DNA from: Opitutia bacterium
GTDB lineage: Bacteria; Verrucomicrobiota; Verrucomicrobiia; Opitutales; Opitutaceae
Length of the DNA stretch: 64,000 nt
NCBI GenBank assembly: GCA_016190985.1
Contig: JACPPI010000005.1
Location: forward strand, 62,001 to 126,000
Direction of reading: 5' to 3'
The position numbers and the translations under genes were made by a program. Below the pieces are notes generated by a model, which saw only the letters and a list, made by a program, of their open reading frames with translations, made no database searches and was not told the origin of the DNA. Positions 25,745 through 33,749 of this stretch are shown in pieces. How positions within the stretch are numbered: position 1 is the stretch's first letter; the number at the start of each line of letters is the position of its first letter.

Positions 25745-25825
25745 GCGAGCCGGGGAAAAAATGCGGAACGCTCAACGCCCAACTTTTAACGCTGAACGTT
25801 CAATGACTGAACCCGATCCCCAATC

Positions 25826-28800
25826 TTGGAGGCCGAAGCCTTGAGCGTTGAGAGTTCAGCGTTGAACGTTGAGCGTTCCGGCCCGGTCCGGGCTGTCTTC
25901 CTGAGCTACGCGTCGCAGGACGCCGAGGCGGCGAAGCGCATCGCCGACGCCCTCCGCGCCGCGGGCGTCGAGGTGTGGTTTGACGCCGAGGGCGGGCTCG
26001 AGCACGGCGACGAGTGGGATGCCAAGATCCGCCGGCAGATCAAGGAGTGCGTGCTTTTCATCGCGGTCATCTCGGCCAACACCCAGGCGAGGGAAGAGGG
26101 TTATTTCCGCATCGAGTGGGACCTTGCCGCAGAGCGAGCCCGGGGCATCGCCAGCGGCGTGGCCTTCATCCTGCCGGTGGTCATTGATGACACCAAGGAG
26201 TCCTTCGCGCTCGTCCCGGACCGCTTCCGCGCGGTGCAGTGGACAAAGCTGCGCGGCGGCGAACTGACGCCCGAGATCAAGGCCCGCTTCCTCAAGCTCT
26301 GGTCGCACCGCACGGGGGCGCTGAAACATGAAAGCGGCGAACCTGCCGGAGCGGCTTTACACCGCGATGGTTTGGAGGAATCGCGGCATCAAGCCACTCC
26401 TGCCAAGGGGCCGGTCTGGCCGTGGATCGCGCTGGGGGTGGCCGCAGCCGGAATCACCGCCTTTGTTTTCCTTGGCCGTAAAACGCCGGCCTCGTCCGCA
26501 CCGGTGATCCCGCCCGCGCCGGCGACCTCCGCGGTTCAAACCGACGCATTCCCCCGCGATCCCGAACTGCGGCGCACCCGCCAGCTGCTTTATACGATGG
26601 ACGCCATCCCGGAGGATTTCCGGCTCGCCGAGGACATCTTACAACCGGTCCTGGCGAAGCAGCCCAACGACCCCGAGACCGCCACCGTGGCCGCCGAAGT
26701 GGCCTTGGAGTTTCTCGTGCGCGGTTTCGACAACTCCGCTGCCCGCCGGGCGCAGGCCCAGCGCCTGACCGAGCGCGCCGTGCAGCTCGCCCCGGACAAC
26801 CCCCATGCTCTGGCGACCCTCAGCCGCTATCTTCTGTTCAACGGCGCGCAAATGGCCCGCGCGGAGGAGCTGATCCACAAGGCCATCTCCCTGCGGCCGG
26901 ACGAGGCGCGGTTCCACCGCACCCTCCACTATATCCTGTTTCTAACCCGGCCTGCCGCCGAGACGGACGCCTATGGCGAGCGCATGGCGGCGCAATTTCC
27001 CCGCGATCCCCTCGTGGCCTACGACATCGCCCGGCGGTTCAAAGATTCCAACGACCTCGTCGAGATGGAAAAATGGTTTGACCGATCCCTCGCCAGCGAG
27101 ACGCCCGTCGCCTTTGCGATGATCTGGAAAGCCTGGCTCGCGACCTGGGCCCACTGCGACCTGGCCGCGATGAAGCAGTGGATCGACCGCGTGCCCGAGC
27201 GCCAGCGCTCCAACACCCGGGTGGTCAACGCCCGCTATGTGCATGCCCTGCTCAGTGGCGAAACCCGGCCGGCGCTCCGCGCGCTCAACGAGCTGACCGA
27301 AGAATGGCTGACCGACTTTGACCTGACCGTTCCGAAGACCCTGCTGATCGGCAATCTCGCCTTGCTCGAAGGGCGGAACGACCTTGCGCGGGTGCAGTTC
27401 GAGGCCGCCCTGGCCACGGTCGCCGCCGAGATGGAGAAAAACCCGTCTGACCTGCGCCCGCAACGCGCCAGGCTGTGGGTGCTGATCGGGCTCGGCCGGC
27501 TGGAGGAGGCGCGCGCCATCCAGCGCATTCTCTTGCAATCCCTGCCCCGGCCCTACCTCACCAACATCACGCGCGCCGCCTGGACCAATCCCATCATCAG
27601 CTGCCTGCTGCTCGACCTCCGCGCCGACGCGCTCTCCCTGCTCCGCGACTCCAGCAGCGACGCGAACTCCCGACGCTTGCTCCGCAGCATGTTCAAGCTC
27701 GATCCGCGGCTGAAACCCTGGCGCGACGATGCGGAGATCAACGCGCTGCTCGCCGAGCCGGCGGCCAATGGTGCGGCGGCAACCACTCCACTGTCGGTGT
27801 CGCTGACGCCCGCGCGCGAACTTGTGACGAAGGCCCGCATCTTGTTGCTGGGCCTCGAGGCCACCCGGGAGGATTTCGACCTCGCCGAGGAATATTGCCA
27901 GCGGGCGCTCAAGCTCGACCCGACCGACGGCGAGGTCTGGGCCGTCTATGCGCAACTGCACAGCGCCTTTGGCTACCGGGGCTGGGACACCTCGCCCGAG
28001 CGCCGCGAGCAAAACCGCGTGATGGCCGAACGCGCGATCCGCCTGGCCCCGGACTCCGTGCAGGCGAAACTCGCCCAGGCCGGGGCCTGGTCCGCCTTTG
28101 GCATCAACCGGTCGGAAACCGAGAAGCTGCTCCGCGACGTGGTGGCGGAACAGCCCGACAACCAGCCCGCGCTCCGCTTCCTCGCAGTCACCTTGCTCAA
28201 TCAGGGCAAACTCGACGAGTGCCTCGCGCTCAACGAGCGCTCCGCCGCGCTGCCCGGCGGCGACCCGCTCGCGCTTTTCAACAATTCCCGCTACCTTTGG
28301 CAGCGGAGCCGGCCGGACGAAGCGTATGCGATGCTGCAGCGTTCGCTCGCCCAGAAGTCTTTCGCCTCCGCGCTGACCTTCAAGGCACTGATGGAGATCA
28401 CCTGGCGCGGAGATCCCCCCGCGGCGGAGGCGGCGCTGAAGCAAATCCCCCAGGCGGCGCTGCTGGAGGACCGCGCGAATTATACGGCCGGGCTCGTGTA
28501 TTTCTATCAGCGGCGCGCGGACGAGGCGCTCGCCGCGTGGGGCGCCTTTTCCCGGGACTATTATGCCGATTTCGCGTTCGACGGACCGAAAGGCCTCCTG
28601 ATCGGCTGGGCCCACGAACTCGGCCAGCGCGCCGCCGCCGCGAAGATCGAGTGGCGCACGGCCCTGCAGGTCGTCGAGAAGCGGATCGCGACGGCGCCGA
28701 ACAAGCCGGCGTCCTACTACTATCAGGCCTATTTGCTCGCCTGCCTCGGGGAGAAGATCGCGGCCGGTGAGGCGTTGCGCACCTATGAGCAACTGACCAA

Positions 28801-29008
28801 CATCAAATACACGCCCGAGACGCCGATGGCCATCGAGCTGGCTTACATCTACGCGCGGTTGGGCCGCCTCGACGAACTTTTTGCCACCGCGCCGACCTAC
28901 ATCCGGCGCATGAAGATTGACCCCCGCTTCGACACCGTGCGCGCCGACCCGCGCTACATTAGGCTTCTTGCGGAATTTGAGCGGCAAAATACGGAGCCGC
29001 GAAAGTGA
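25826..29008 (+). CDS. TIR-TM protein with two tandem TPR halves
   Basis: A 1060-residue protein read from TTG 25826; no ATG or GTG is available before the TIR domain, and the first 18 residues (SVESSALNVERS) come from word repeats. TIR is at about 20-155 (RAVFLSYASQDAEAAKRIAD, Glu97 in YFRIEWDLAAER). A linker contains an in-frame REP pair, then a membrane helix (WPWIALGVAAAGITAFVFLG). Unlike its relatives it has no TolB domain. Two similar TPR halves take its place, the first starting near RQLLYTMDAIPEDFRLAED and the second near KARILLLGLEATREDFDLAEE. The stop overlaps the next GTG start by four bases, so the two are translationally coupled. Confidence 0.78.
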   Translation: MEAEALSVESSALNVERSGPVRAVFLSYASQDAEAAKRIADALRAAGVEVWFDAEGGLEHGDEWDAKIRRQIKECVLFIAVISANTQAREEGYFRIEWDLAAERARGIASGVAFILPVVIDDTKESFALVPDRFRAVQWTKLRGGELTPEIKARFLKLWSHRTGALKHESGEPAGAALHRDGLEESRHQATPAKGPVWPWIALGVAAAGITAFVFLGRKTPASSAPVIPPAPATSAVQTDAFPRDPELRRTRQLLYTMDAIPEDFRLAEDILQPVLAKQPNDPETATVAAEVALEFLVRGFDNSAARRAQAQRLTERAVQLAPDNPHALATLSRYLLFNGAQMARAEELIHKAISLRPDEARFHRTLHYILFLTRPAAETDAYGERMAAQFPRDPLVAYDIARRFKDSNDLVEMEKWFDRSLASETPVAFAMIWKAWLATWAHCDLAAMKQWIDRVPERQRSNTRVVNARYVHALLSGETRPALRALNELTEEWLTDFDLTVPKTLLIGNLALLEGRNDLARVQFEAALATVAAEMEKNPSDLRPQRARLWVLIGLGRLEEARAIQRILLQSLPRPYLTNITRAAWTNPIISCLLLDLRADALSLLRDSSSDANSRRLLRSMFKLDPRLKPWRDDAEINALLAEPAANGAAATTPLSVSLTPARELVTKARILLLGLEATREDFDLAEEYCQRALKLDPTDGEVWAVYAQLHSAFGYRGWDTSPERREQNRVMAERAIRLAPDSVQAKLAQAGAWSAFGINRSETEKLLRDVVAEQPDNQPALRFLAVTLLNQGKLDECLALNERSAALPGGDPLALFNNSRYLWQRSRPDEAYAMLQRSLAQKSFASALTFKALMEITWRGDPPAAEAALKQIPQAALLEDRANYTAGLVYFYQRRADEALAAWGAFSRDYYADFAFDGPKGLLIGWAHELGQRAAAAKIEWRTALQVVEKRIATAPNKPASYYYQAYLLACLGEKIAAGEALRTYEQLTNIKYTPETPMAIELAYIYARLGRLDELFATAPTYIRRMKIDPRFDTVRADPRYIRLLAEFERQNTEPRK
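26348..26404. repeat. REP pair inside the TIR-TM linker
   Basis: GGAGCGGCTTTACACCGCGA at 26348 and the imperfect complement (TCGCGGCATCAAGCCACTCC) ending at 26404 form a REP hairpin within coding sequence. The reading frame stays open through it. Confidence 0.8.
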
Positions 29009-32000
29009 GCGACTCTTCCAAAGCCGTTTTCCTCAGCTATGCCTCGCAGGATGCCGAGGCCGCGAAGCGGATATGCGATGCGTTGAGACAGGCCGGGATC
29101 GAGGTGTGGTTCGACCAGAGCGAGCTGGTCGGCGGCGACGCCTGGGACGCGAAGATCCGCAAGCAGATCAAGGAATGCGCGCTGTTCGTGCCGGTCATCT
29201 CGGCCAACACGCAGGCGCGGCGCGAGGGGTATTTCCGGATTGAGTGGAAACTCGCCGCGCAGCGCACGCACGCCTTCGCCGACGGCACGCCGTTTCTTCT
29301 GCCCGCGGTGATTGACGCCACGAGGGACGGCGAGGCGCTCGTGCCGGAGGAGTTTCGCGCCGTGCAGTGGACGCGCCTGCCCGGCGGCGAGACGAGCGCG
29401 GCTTTCGCGGCGCGGGTGGGGAAGTTGCTGGGTGGAGGGGCGAGCTCCCGCGAGACCGGCCTGCCTTCGGCCGCGCGGGAGCTCGGCCCGCCGGGCAGAA
29501 CCCGCCGGCGCCGGCCTTGGCTCGTGCCGGCGGTCACCGGCTTGGTCGCCGCCGCCGTCGTCGCGGTCTGGCAACCGTGGAAGAAAGCGGAGCCAGTGCC
29601 GGCCACCGGCAGGCCAGCCGAAGGGGCGAAGCCCGCCGCCCCGCTTTCCGAGGCGCGCAAACTGGCGGAGCAGGCGCGCGTGTTGCTGGTCAAGCCCGGC
29701 GGTGCGGCGAGCAAGTTCGACACTGCGGCGCTCCTCTGCGAGCGCGCCTTGGCGCTCGATCCGGTCGAGGCCGAGGTCTGGGCCGTCGCCAGCCAGATCG
29801 ACACCCGGATGTGGTTTCATGGGTTTGACCGGACCGAGCGGCGCAGCGAGAGCGCGCGCAGCAAGGCAGCCAGGGCGCTCAACCTCGCGCCGGCTTCGTT
29901 CGAAGCGCGGCTGGCTCACGCGACGTTCCTCGTGCTCGTCGCCGGCCGGCCGCTGGCCGACCAGGCGGAGCCGGTCCTGCGCGCGCTCCGCCAGGAAAAC
30001 CCGCGCGAATTCCGGGTGCTGGATATTCTCGGCCAGCTCTTGGCGGCCCAGGGAAAGCTCGAGGAATCGGTGGCCTGCAGTGAGGAGGCGGCCCGCCTGC
30101 CGGACGGCGCCGCGACGGCGCTGATGCAGAAGGCGTGGACCTTGACCGGCTTTCGCCGGATCGCCGAGGCGGACGCGGCGCTCGACCAATCCATCGCGGT
30201 GCAGCCGATTTCCGGGAACATCACGCTGCGCGTCTTCCTCGACCTGGGCTGGCACGGCGACCCGGACCGCGCGCTCGCGGCGTTGCGCAAACTGCCCGCC
30301 GACGAGATGGCCGAGGACAACGGCATTTCCGCGGTCGTGCGCCTGCATCGCTGGCGGCGGGAACCGGCGGAGCTGCTGAATTTCCTCAACACGGTGCCGC
30401 GCGACTGGCTGACTTGGGGCGTCACCGGTCCGAAGGCCGCGGTGACGGGTGATGCCAACGCCGAACTCGGCCGGCTCGCGGCGGCGCGGGAAGACTGGCG
30501 GCAAGCGCTCACGCTGGTCGAGCAACGGCTGGCCGGCACGCCCAACGACCGTGGTCTGCTGGAGTGGAAGGCCTGCTTGCTGGCCTCGCTGGGCGAGCGG
30601 GCGAAAGCCCGCGAGACCTACCAACGCTCGCTGGAAGCGCCGTCCGGCCGGGGAGCCCTGCTGAACATCGAGAAGCTGGACCGGCTGCTTTCGCCGGAGG
30701 AGTTGTGTGACGAATTGGAGCGGCGCACCCAGGGCGCGGTCGAAGGGATGGAGCGCGGGGAGCGGCCGGCCACCAGGTTTGTCAGCGCCGCCGACCTGCG
30801 GCTCAACCCGGCGTGGGACGGCGTGCGCAGCCTGCCGCGGTTCCAAGCGCTTCAGGCCCGGCTCGACGCCGATCCGCGCTTCAACCCGAAAGCCGGGGCG
30901 CGGCCGGCGGCGGCTGCGCCGAAGGCCGACGAAAAATCCGTCGCCGTGCTGGCCTTCGCCAATCTCTCCGACGACAAGGCCAACGAGTATTTCTCCGACG
31001 GCATCAGCGAGGAATTGCTGACGGTCCTCCAGAAAATCCCCGGCCTGCACGTGGCGGCGCGCACCTCCGCCTTCTCCTTCAAGGGCAAAAACGCGACCGC
31101 GCAGGAGATCGGCGAGAAACTCGGCGTGGCGACGCTCGTCGAGGGCAGCGTGCAGAAATCCGGCCGCCGCGTGAAGGTCACGGCGCGGCTTAGCCGCGTG
31201 GCGACCGGCGAGGAGCTCTGGTCCCGCAGCTACACCCGGGAGTTGAAGGATGCCTTTGCCCTGCAGGAGGAGCTCGCCACGGCGATTGTGGGCGAGCTCA
31301 GCGCCCAATTGCCCGGCGGGCCGTCAGTGGCGACGCGAGTCAAGGCGGCGGTCCGGGGCGGCACCACCAATCCCGAGGCCCACCAGTTCTTCCTGCAGGG
31401 GCGCTACATCCAGGCCCGGTTCTCGATGGACAACATGATCAATGCGATCGGCTGCTTCGAGCGCGCCACGGCGCTGGACCCGGAATTCGCCCTCGCTTGG
31501 GCGGCCCTGTCCCGGGCCCACGCGATGCATGTGGGCTGGTCGGACCGGATGACCCGGGCGGAATTCGACGCCGAACTGGCGCAGGCGCGGCGCGCCGCCG
31601 ACCGCGCCCTGGCCTTGGAGCCGGACATGCCGGAGGCGCTCAACGCCCGTTTTGAAGTCCAGTTCAACTACGACTTTGACTGGCGGGGCGGGGCGGAACT
31701 GATGCAACGGGCCTTGGCGCTGGCCCCCTCCGACCCGGTCTTGATGAGCGCGGCCAGCCGCGTGGCGGGCGTCTACGGTCACGGGGATCGGGCGGTCGAA
31801 CTGCTGCGGCAGGCGGTCGCCCTCGATCCCGTGAATGCCGAACTCCGGGTCTATCTTGCCCTCGCCCTGGTGCAGGCGCGGCGGTGGGCGGCGGCGCGGG
31901 CTGAGTTCGCCCGGGTCGCGGCACTCAGCCCGACCACTCCCTGGGCGTATGCTGGCAGCGGGCTCACCTATCTTTACGAGGGCCGGTATGCCGAGGCCCT

Positions 32001-32325
32001 GGCGACCCTGGAGCACGAGGCCACCGAATTCGCCCGGCAAGTGGTGTCCGCCGTCGCGCTTTGGGGGCTGCACCGTGAGGCGGAGTCGGATGCCGTGCTG
32101 GACCAGATGATCAAGGTAAACGGGGACGTCGGCGCCTACCAGATCGCCGAGATCTACGGGTTTCGCGGCGACAAGGACCGGGCGTTTGCTTGGCTGGAGC
32201 GGGCGCACCGCCAGCGCGACGCCGGCTTCGTCGTGTTCACGCAGGATCCGTTTTTTGACTCCCTCAAGGATGACCCGCGCTGGACGGAGTTCAGGCGAAA
32301 GCTGGCCTTCCCGGTGAAGAACTGA
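29005..32325 (+). CDS. TIR-TM-TPR-TolB-like-TPR membrane protein
   Basis: An 1106-residue protein from GTG 29005, overlapping the previous stop by four bases. TIR is at about 5-140 (KAVFLSYASQDAEAAKRICD, Glu80 in YFRIEWKLAAQRTH). A linker contains a GAGCTCCCGCG palindrome, then a membrane helix near 172-190 (WLVPAVTGLVAAAVVAVW). A first TPR block follows (about 210-620, with GFDRTERR as in the neighbours), a TolB-like domain from about 642 (DEKSVAVLAFANLSDDKANE) to 780, and a second TPR block. It differs from the genes at 16034 and 18269 by the extra TPR block before TolB. The output is probably the TIR domain and the sensor the repeat region. Confidence 0.83.
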   Translation: MSDSSKAVFLSYASQDAEAAKRICDALRQAGIEVWFDQSELVGGDAWDAKIRKQIKECALFVPVISANTQARREGYFRIEWKLAAQRTHAFADGTPFLLPAVIDATRDGEALVPEEFRAVQWTRLPGGETSAAFAARVGKLLGGGASSRETGLPSAARELGPPGRTRRRRPWLVPAVTGLVAAAVVAVWQPWKKAEPVPATGRPAEGAKPAAPLSEARKLAEQARVLLVKPGGAASKFDTAALLCERALALDPVEAEVWAVASQIDTRMWFHGFDRTERRSESARSKAARALNLAPASFEARLAHATFLVLVAGRPLADQAEPVLRALRQENPREFRVLDILGQLLAAQGKLEESVACSEEAARLPDGAATALMQKAWTLTGFRRIAEADAALDQSIAVQPISGNITLRVFLDLGWHGDPDRALAALRKLPADEMAEDNGISAVVRLHRWRREPAELLNFLNTVPRDWLTWGVTGPKAAVTGDANAELGRLAAAREDWRQALTLVEQRLAGTPNDRGLLEWKACLLASLGERAKARETYQRSLEAPSGRGALLNIEKLDRLLSPEELCDELERRTQGAVEGMERGERPATRFVSAADLRLNPAWDGVRSLPRFQALQARLDADPRFNPKAGARPAAAAPKADEKSVAVLAFANLSDDKANEYFSDGISEELLTVLQKIPGLHVAARTSAFSFKGKNATAQEIGEKLGVATLVEGSVQKSGRRVKVTARLSRVATGEELWSRSYTRELKDAFALQEELATAIVGELSAQLPGGPSVATRVKAAVRGGTTNPEAHQFFLQGRYIQARFSMDNMINAIGCFERATALDPEFALAWAALSRAHAMHVGWSDRMTRAEFDAELAQARRAADRALALEPDMPEALNARFEVQFNYDFDWRGGAELMQRALALAPSDPVLMSAASRVAGVYGHGDRAVELLRQAVALDPVNAELRVYLALALVQARRWAAARAEFARVAALSPTTPWAYAGSGLTYLYEGRYAEALATLEHEATEFARQVVSAVALWGLHREAESDAVLDQMIKVNGDVGAYQIAEIYGFRGDKDRAFAWLERAHRQRDAGFVVFTQDPFFDSLKDDPRWTEFRRKLAFPVKN
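29438..29488. repeat. palindromic element inside the TIR-TM linker
   Basis: GGGCGAGCTCCCGCG at 29438-29452 and the complement CGCGGGAGCTCG at 29474-29485 form a hairpin in coding sequence, encoding GASSRETGLPSAARELG in frame. Confidence 0.7.
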
Positions 32326-32326
32326 G

Positions 32327-32500
32327 ATGAGCGCCGAAAGCAAAGCCGTCTTCTTGAGTTATGCCTCACAAGACGCCGAGGCGGCCAGGCGGCGCATCGC
32401 CGAGGCGCTGCGCGCGTCCGGGCTGGAGGGGTGGCTTGGGCACAGGGAGCGGTTCAATGTCATGCCATCATACTTTGCATTTGGACGGACTTTATGCTAA
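32327..32500 (+). pseudogene. truncated TIR gene stub
   Basis: ATG 32327, one base after the previous stop, reads MSAESKAVFLSYASQD and AEALRASGLEGWLG, a clear TIR N-terminus of about 36 residues. It then loses similarity where VWFDQSEL is expected and stops at 32498-32500. The AAA/DUF4143 gene begins 10 bases later, so that gene probably replaced the rest of a TIR gene. Confidence 0.78.
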
Positions 32501-32510
32501 CTACGCCGGC

Positions 32511-33638
32511 ATGATCAACCGTCCTTTCTGGTTGGAGCGCGTGGAGCAGGCGTGGACCGAGGCGCCGATCGTCTGGCTCGCGGGCGTGCGTCGCTCGGGC
32601 AAGACCACCCTGGCGCAGAGTTTGAGCCCGGAGCGCAGCCTGTATGTGAACTGCGACCTCCCGGCCACCGAGGACATGGTGCGCGACCCGGCGCTGTTCT
32701 TCCGGCACTGCGACCGGCCCGTGGTGGTCTTCGACGAGATCCACCAATTGCGCGACCCGAGCCGGGTGCTGAAGATCGCCGCCGACGAGTTTCCCAAGCT
32801 GCGGGTGCTGGCCACGGGCTCGTCCACGCTCGCGGCCAGCAGGAAATTCCGCGACACGCTGACCGGGCGGAAACGCCTCGTGCATCTCGTGCCGGCGTTG
32901 GCGGGCGAACTCGCCGCGTTCGGGGCGAACCTCGAGCGGCGCCTCTACCACGGCGGCCTGCCCCCGGCGCTGCTGGCCGCGGCCAAGCCGCCGGCGTTCT
33001 ACCGTGAGTGGCTCGACTCGTTTTTCGCGCGCGACATCCAGCGGCTGTTCGCGTTTCGCGACATCAACCGGTTCAACGCGCTGTTCGAGTATGTCCTGCG
33101 GCAAAGCGGCGGGCAGTTGGAGGTCGCGAAAACCGCCTCGGCGCTGGGCATATCCCGGGCGACGGTGGAGAGCCATTTTCAGGCGCTGGAGATCACGCAG
33201 GCGCTCACACTCGTGCGGCCCTTCCACGGCGGCGGACAGGGGGAGATCGTCCGCCAGGCCAAGGCCTATGCCTTCGACACGGGCTTTGTGAGTTTCGCGC
33301 ACGGCTGGGATCCGCTGCGGCCGGCCGACCGCGGTTTGTTGTGGGAGCATCTCGCGCTGGAGGCGTTCCAGGCGCACTGGCCCGGCGAAGCCGTGCGCTA
33401 CTGGCGCGACAAGGCCGGACGCGAGGTGGACTTCGTGCGCCCGCGCGGCCGCGATGCGGTCGATGCCTACGAGTGCAAGTGGAACGCGGCCGCGTTTGAC
33501 CCCGCCGCGCTCAAAGTATTCCGCGGATATTATCCCAAGGGCCGCAACCACCTGCTCTCCCCTGGCACCGGCCGATCTTTTGTGAAGAAAGTCCAGGGTC
33601 TGGAGCTGACGGTCTGCGGGCTGGAGGACTTGGAGTAA
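32511..33638 (+). CDS. AAA ATPase with DUF4143 domain
   Basis: A 375-residue protein. The N-terminal AAA domain has Walker A GVRRSGKTT, Walker B VVVFDEIH and the sensor-like LATGSSTL. The C-terminal DUF4143 region has LLWEHLALEAFQ and a PD-(D/E)XK-like pair, REVDFV and YECKWN. Such proteins are common in bacteria and archaea as stand-alone genes of unknown function; some are linked to toxin-antitoxin-like or mobile behaviour. ATG 32511 is chosen because MINRPFWLERV is a typical family start. It splits two TIR stubs and shares no domain with the array, so it looks inserted. Confidence 0.85.
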   Translation: MINRPFWLERVEQAWTEAPIVWLAGVRRSGKTTLAQSLSPERSLYVNCDLPATEDMVRDPALFFRHCDRPVVVFDEIHQLRDPSRVLKIAADEFPKLRVLATGSSTLAASRKFRDTLTGRKRLVHLVPALAGELAAFGANLERRLYHGGLPPALLAAAKPPAFYREWLDSFFARDIQRLFAFRDINRFNALFEYVLRQSGGQLEVAKTASALGISRATVESHFQALEITQALTLVRPFHGGGQGEIVRQAKAYAFDTGFVSFAHGWDPLRPADRGLLWEHLALEAFQAHWPGEAVRYWRDKAGREVDFVRPRGRDAVDAYECKWNAAAFDPAALKVFRGYYPKGRNHLLSPGTGRSFVKKVQGLELTVCGLEDLE

Positions 33639-33641
33639 CCC

Positions 33642-33749
33642 ATGAGCGACGGACACAACGCCGTCTTCCTCAGTTACGCCTCGCCGGCCTTCGCCGAGGC
33701 TACGGCCCGGCAAGCAGGACGCCATGCCAGACCGGAGAATTGCGCATGA
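33642..33749 (+). pseudogene. TIR gene stub with captured SFAKA-type repeat
   Basis: ATG 33642 gives MSDGHNAVFLSYASP, a TIR start. At once it runs into CTTCGCCGAGGCTACGGCCC, a copy of a dispersed repeat also seen at 35629 and 45351, and stops at 33747-33749 overlapping the next ATG as ATGA. It is an array relic, possibly kept as a coupled leader. Confidence 0.68.
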
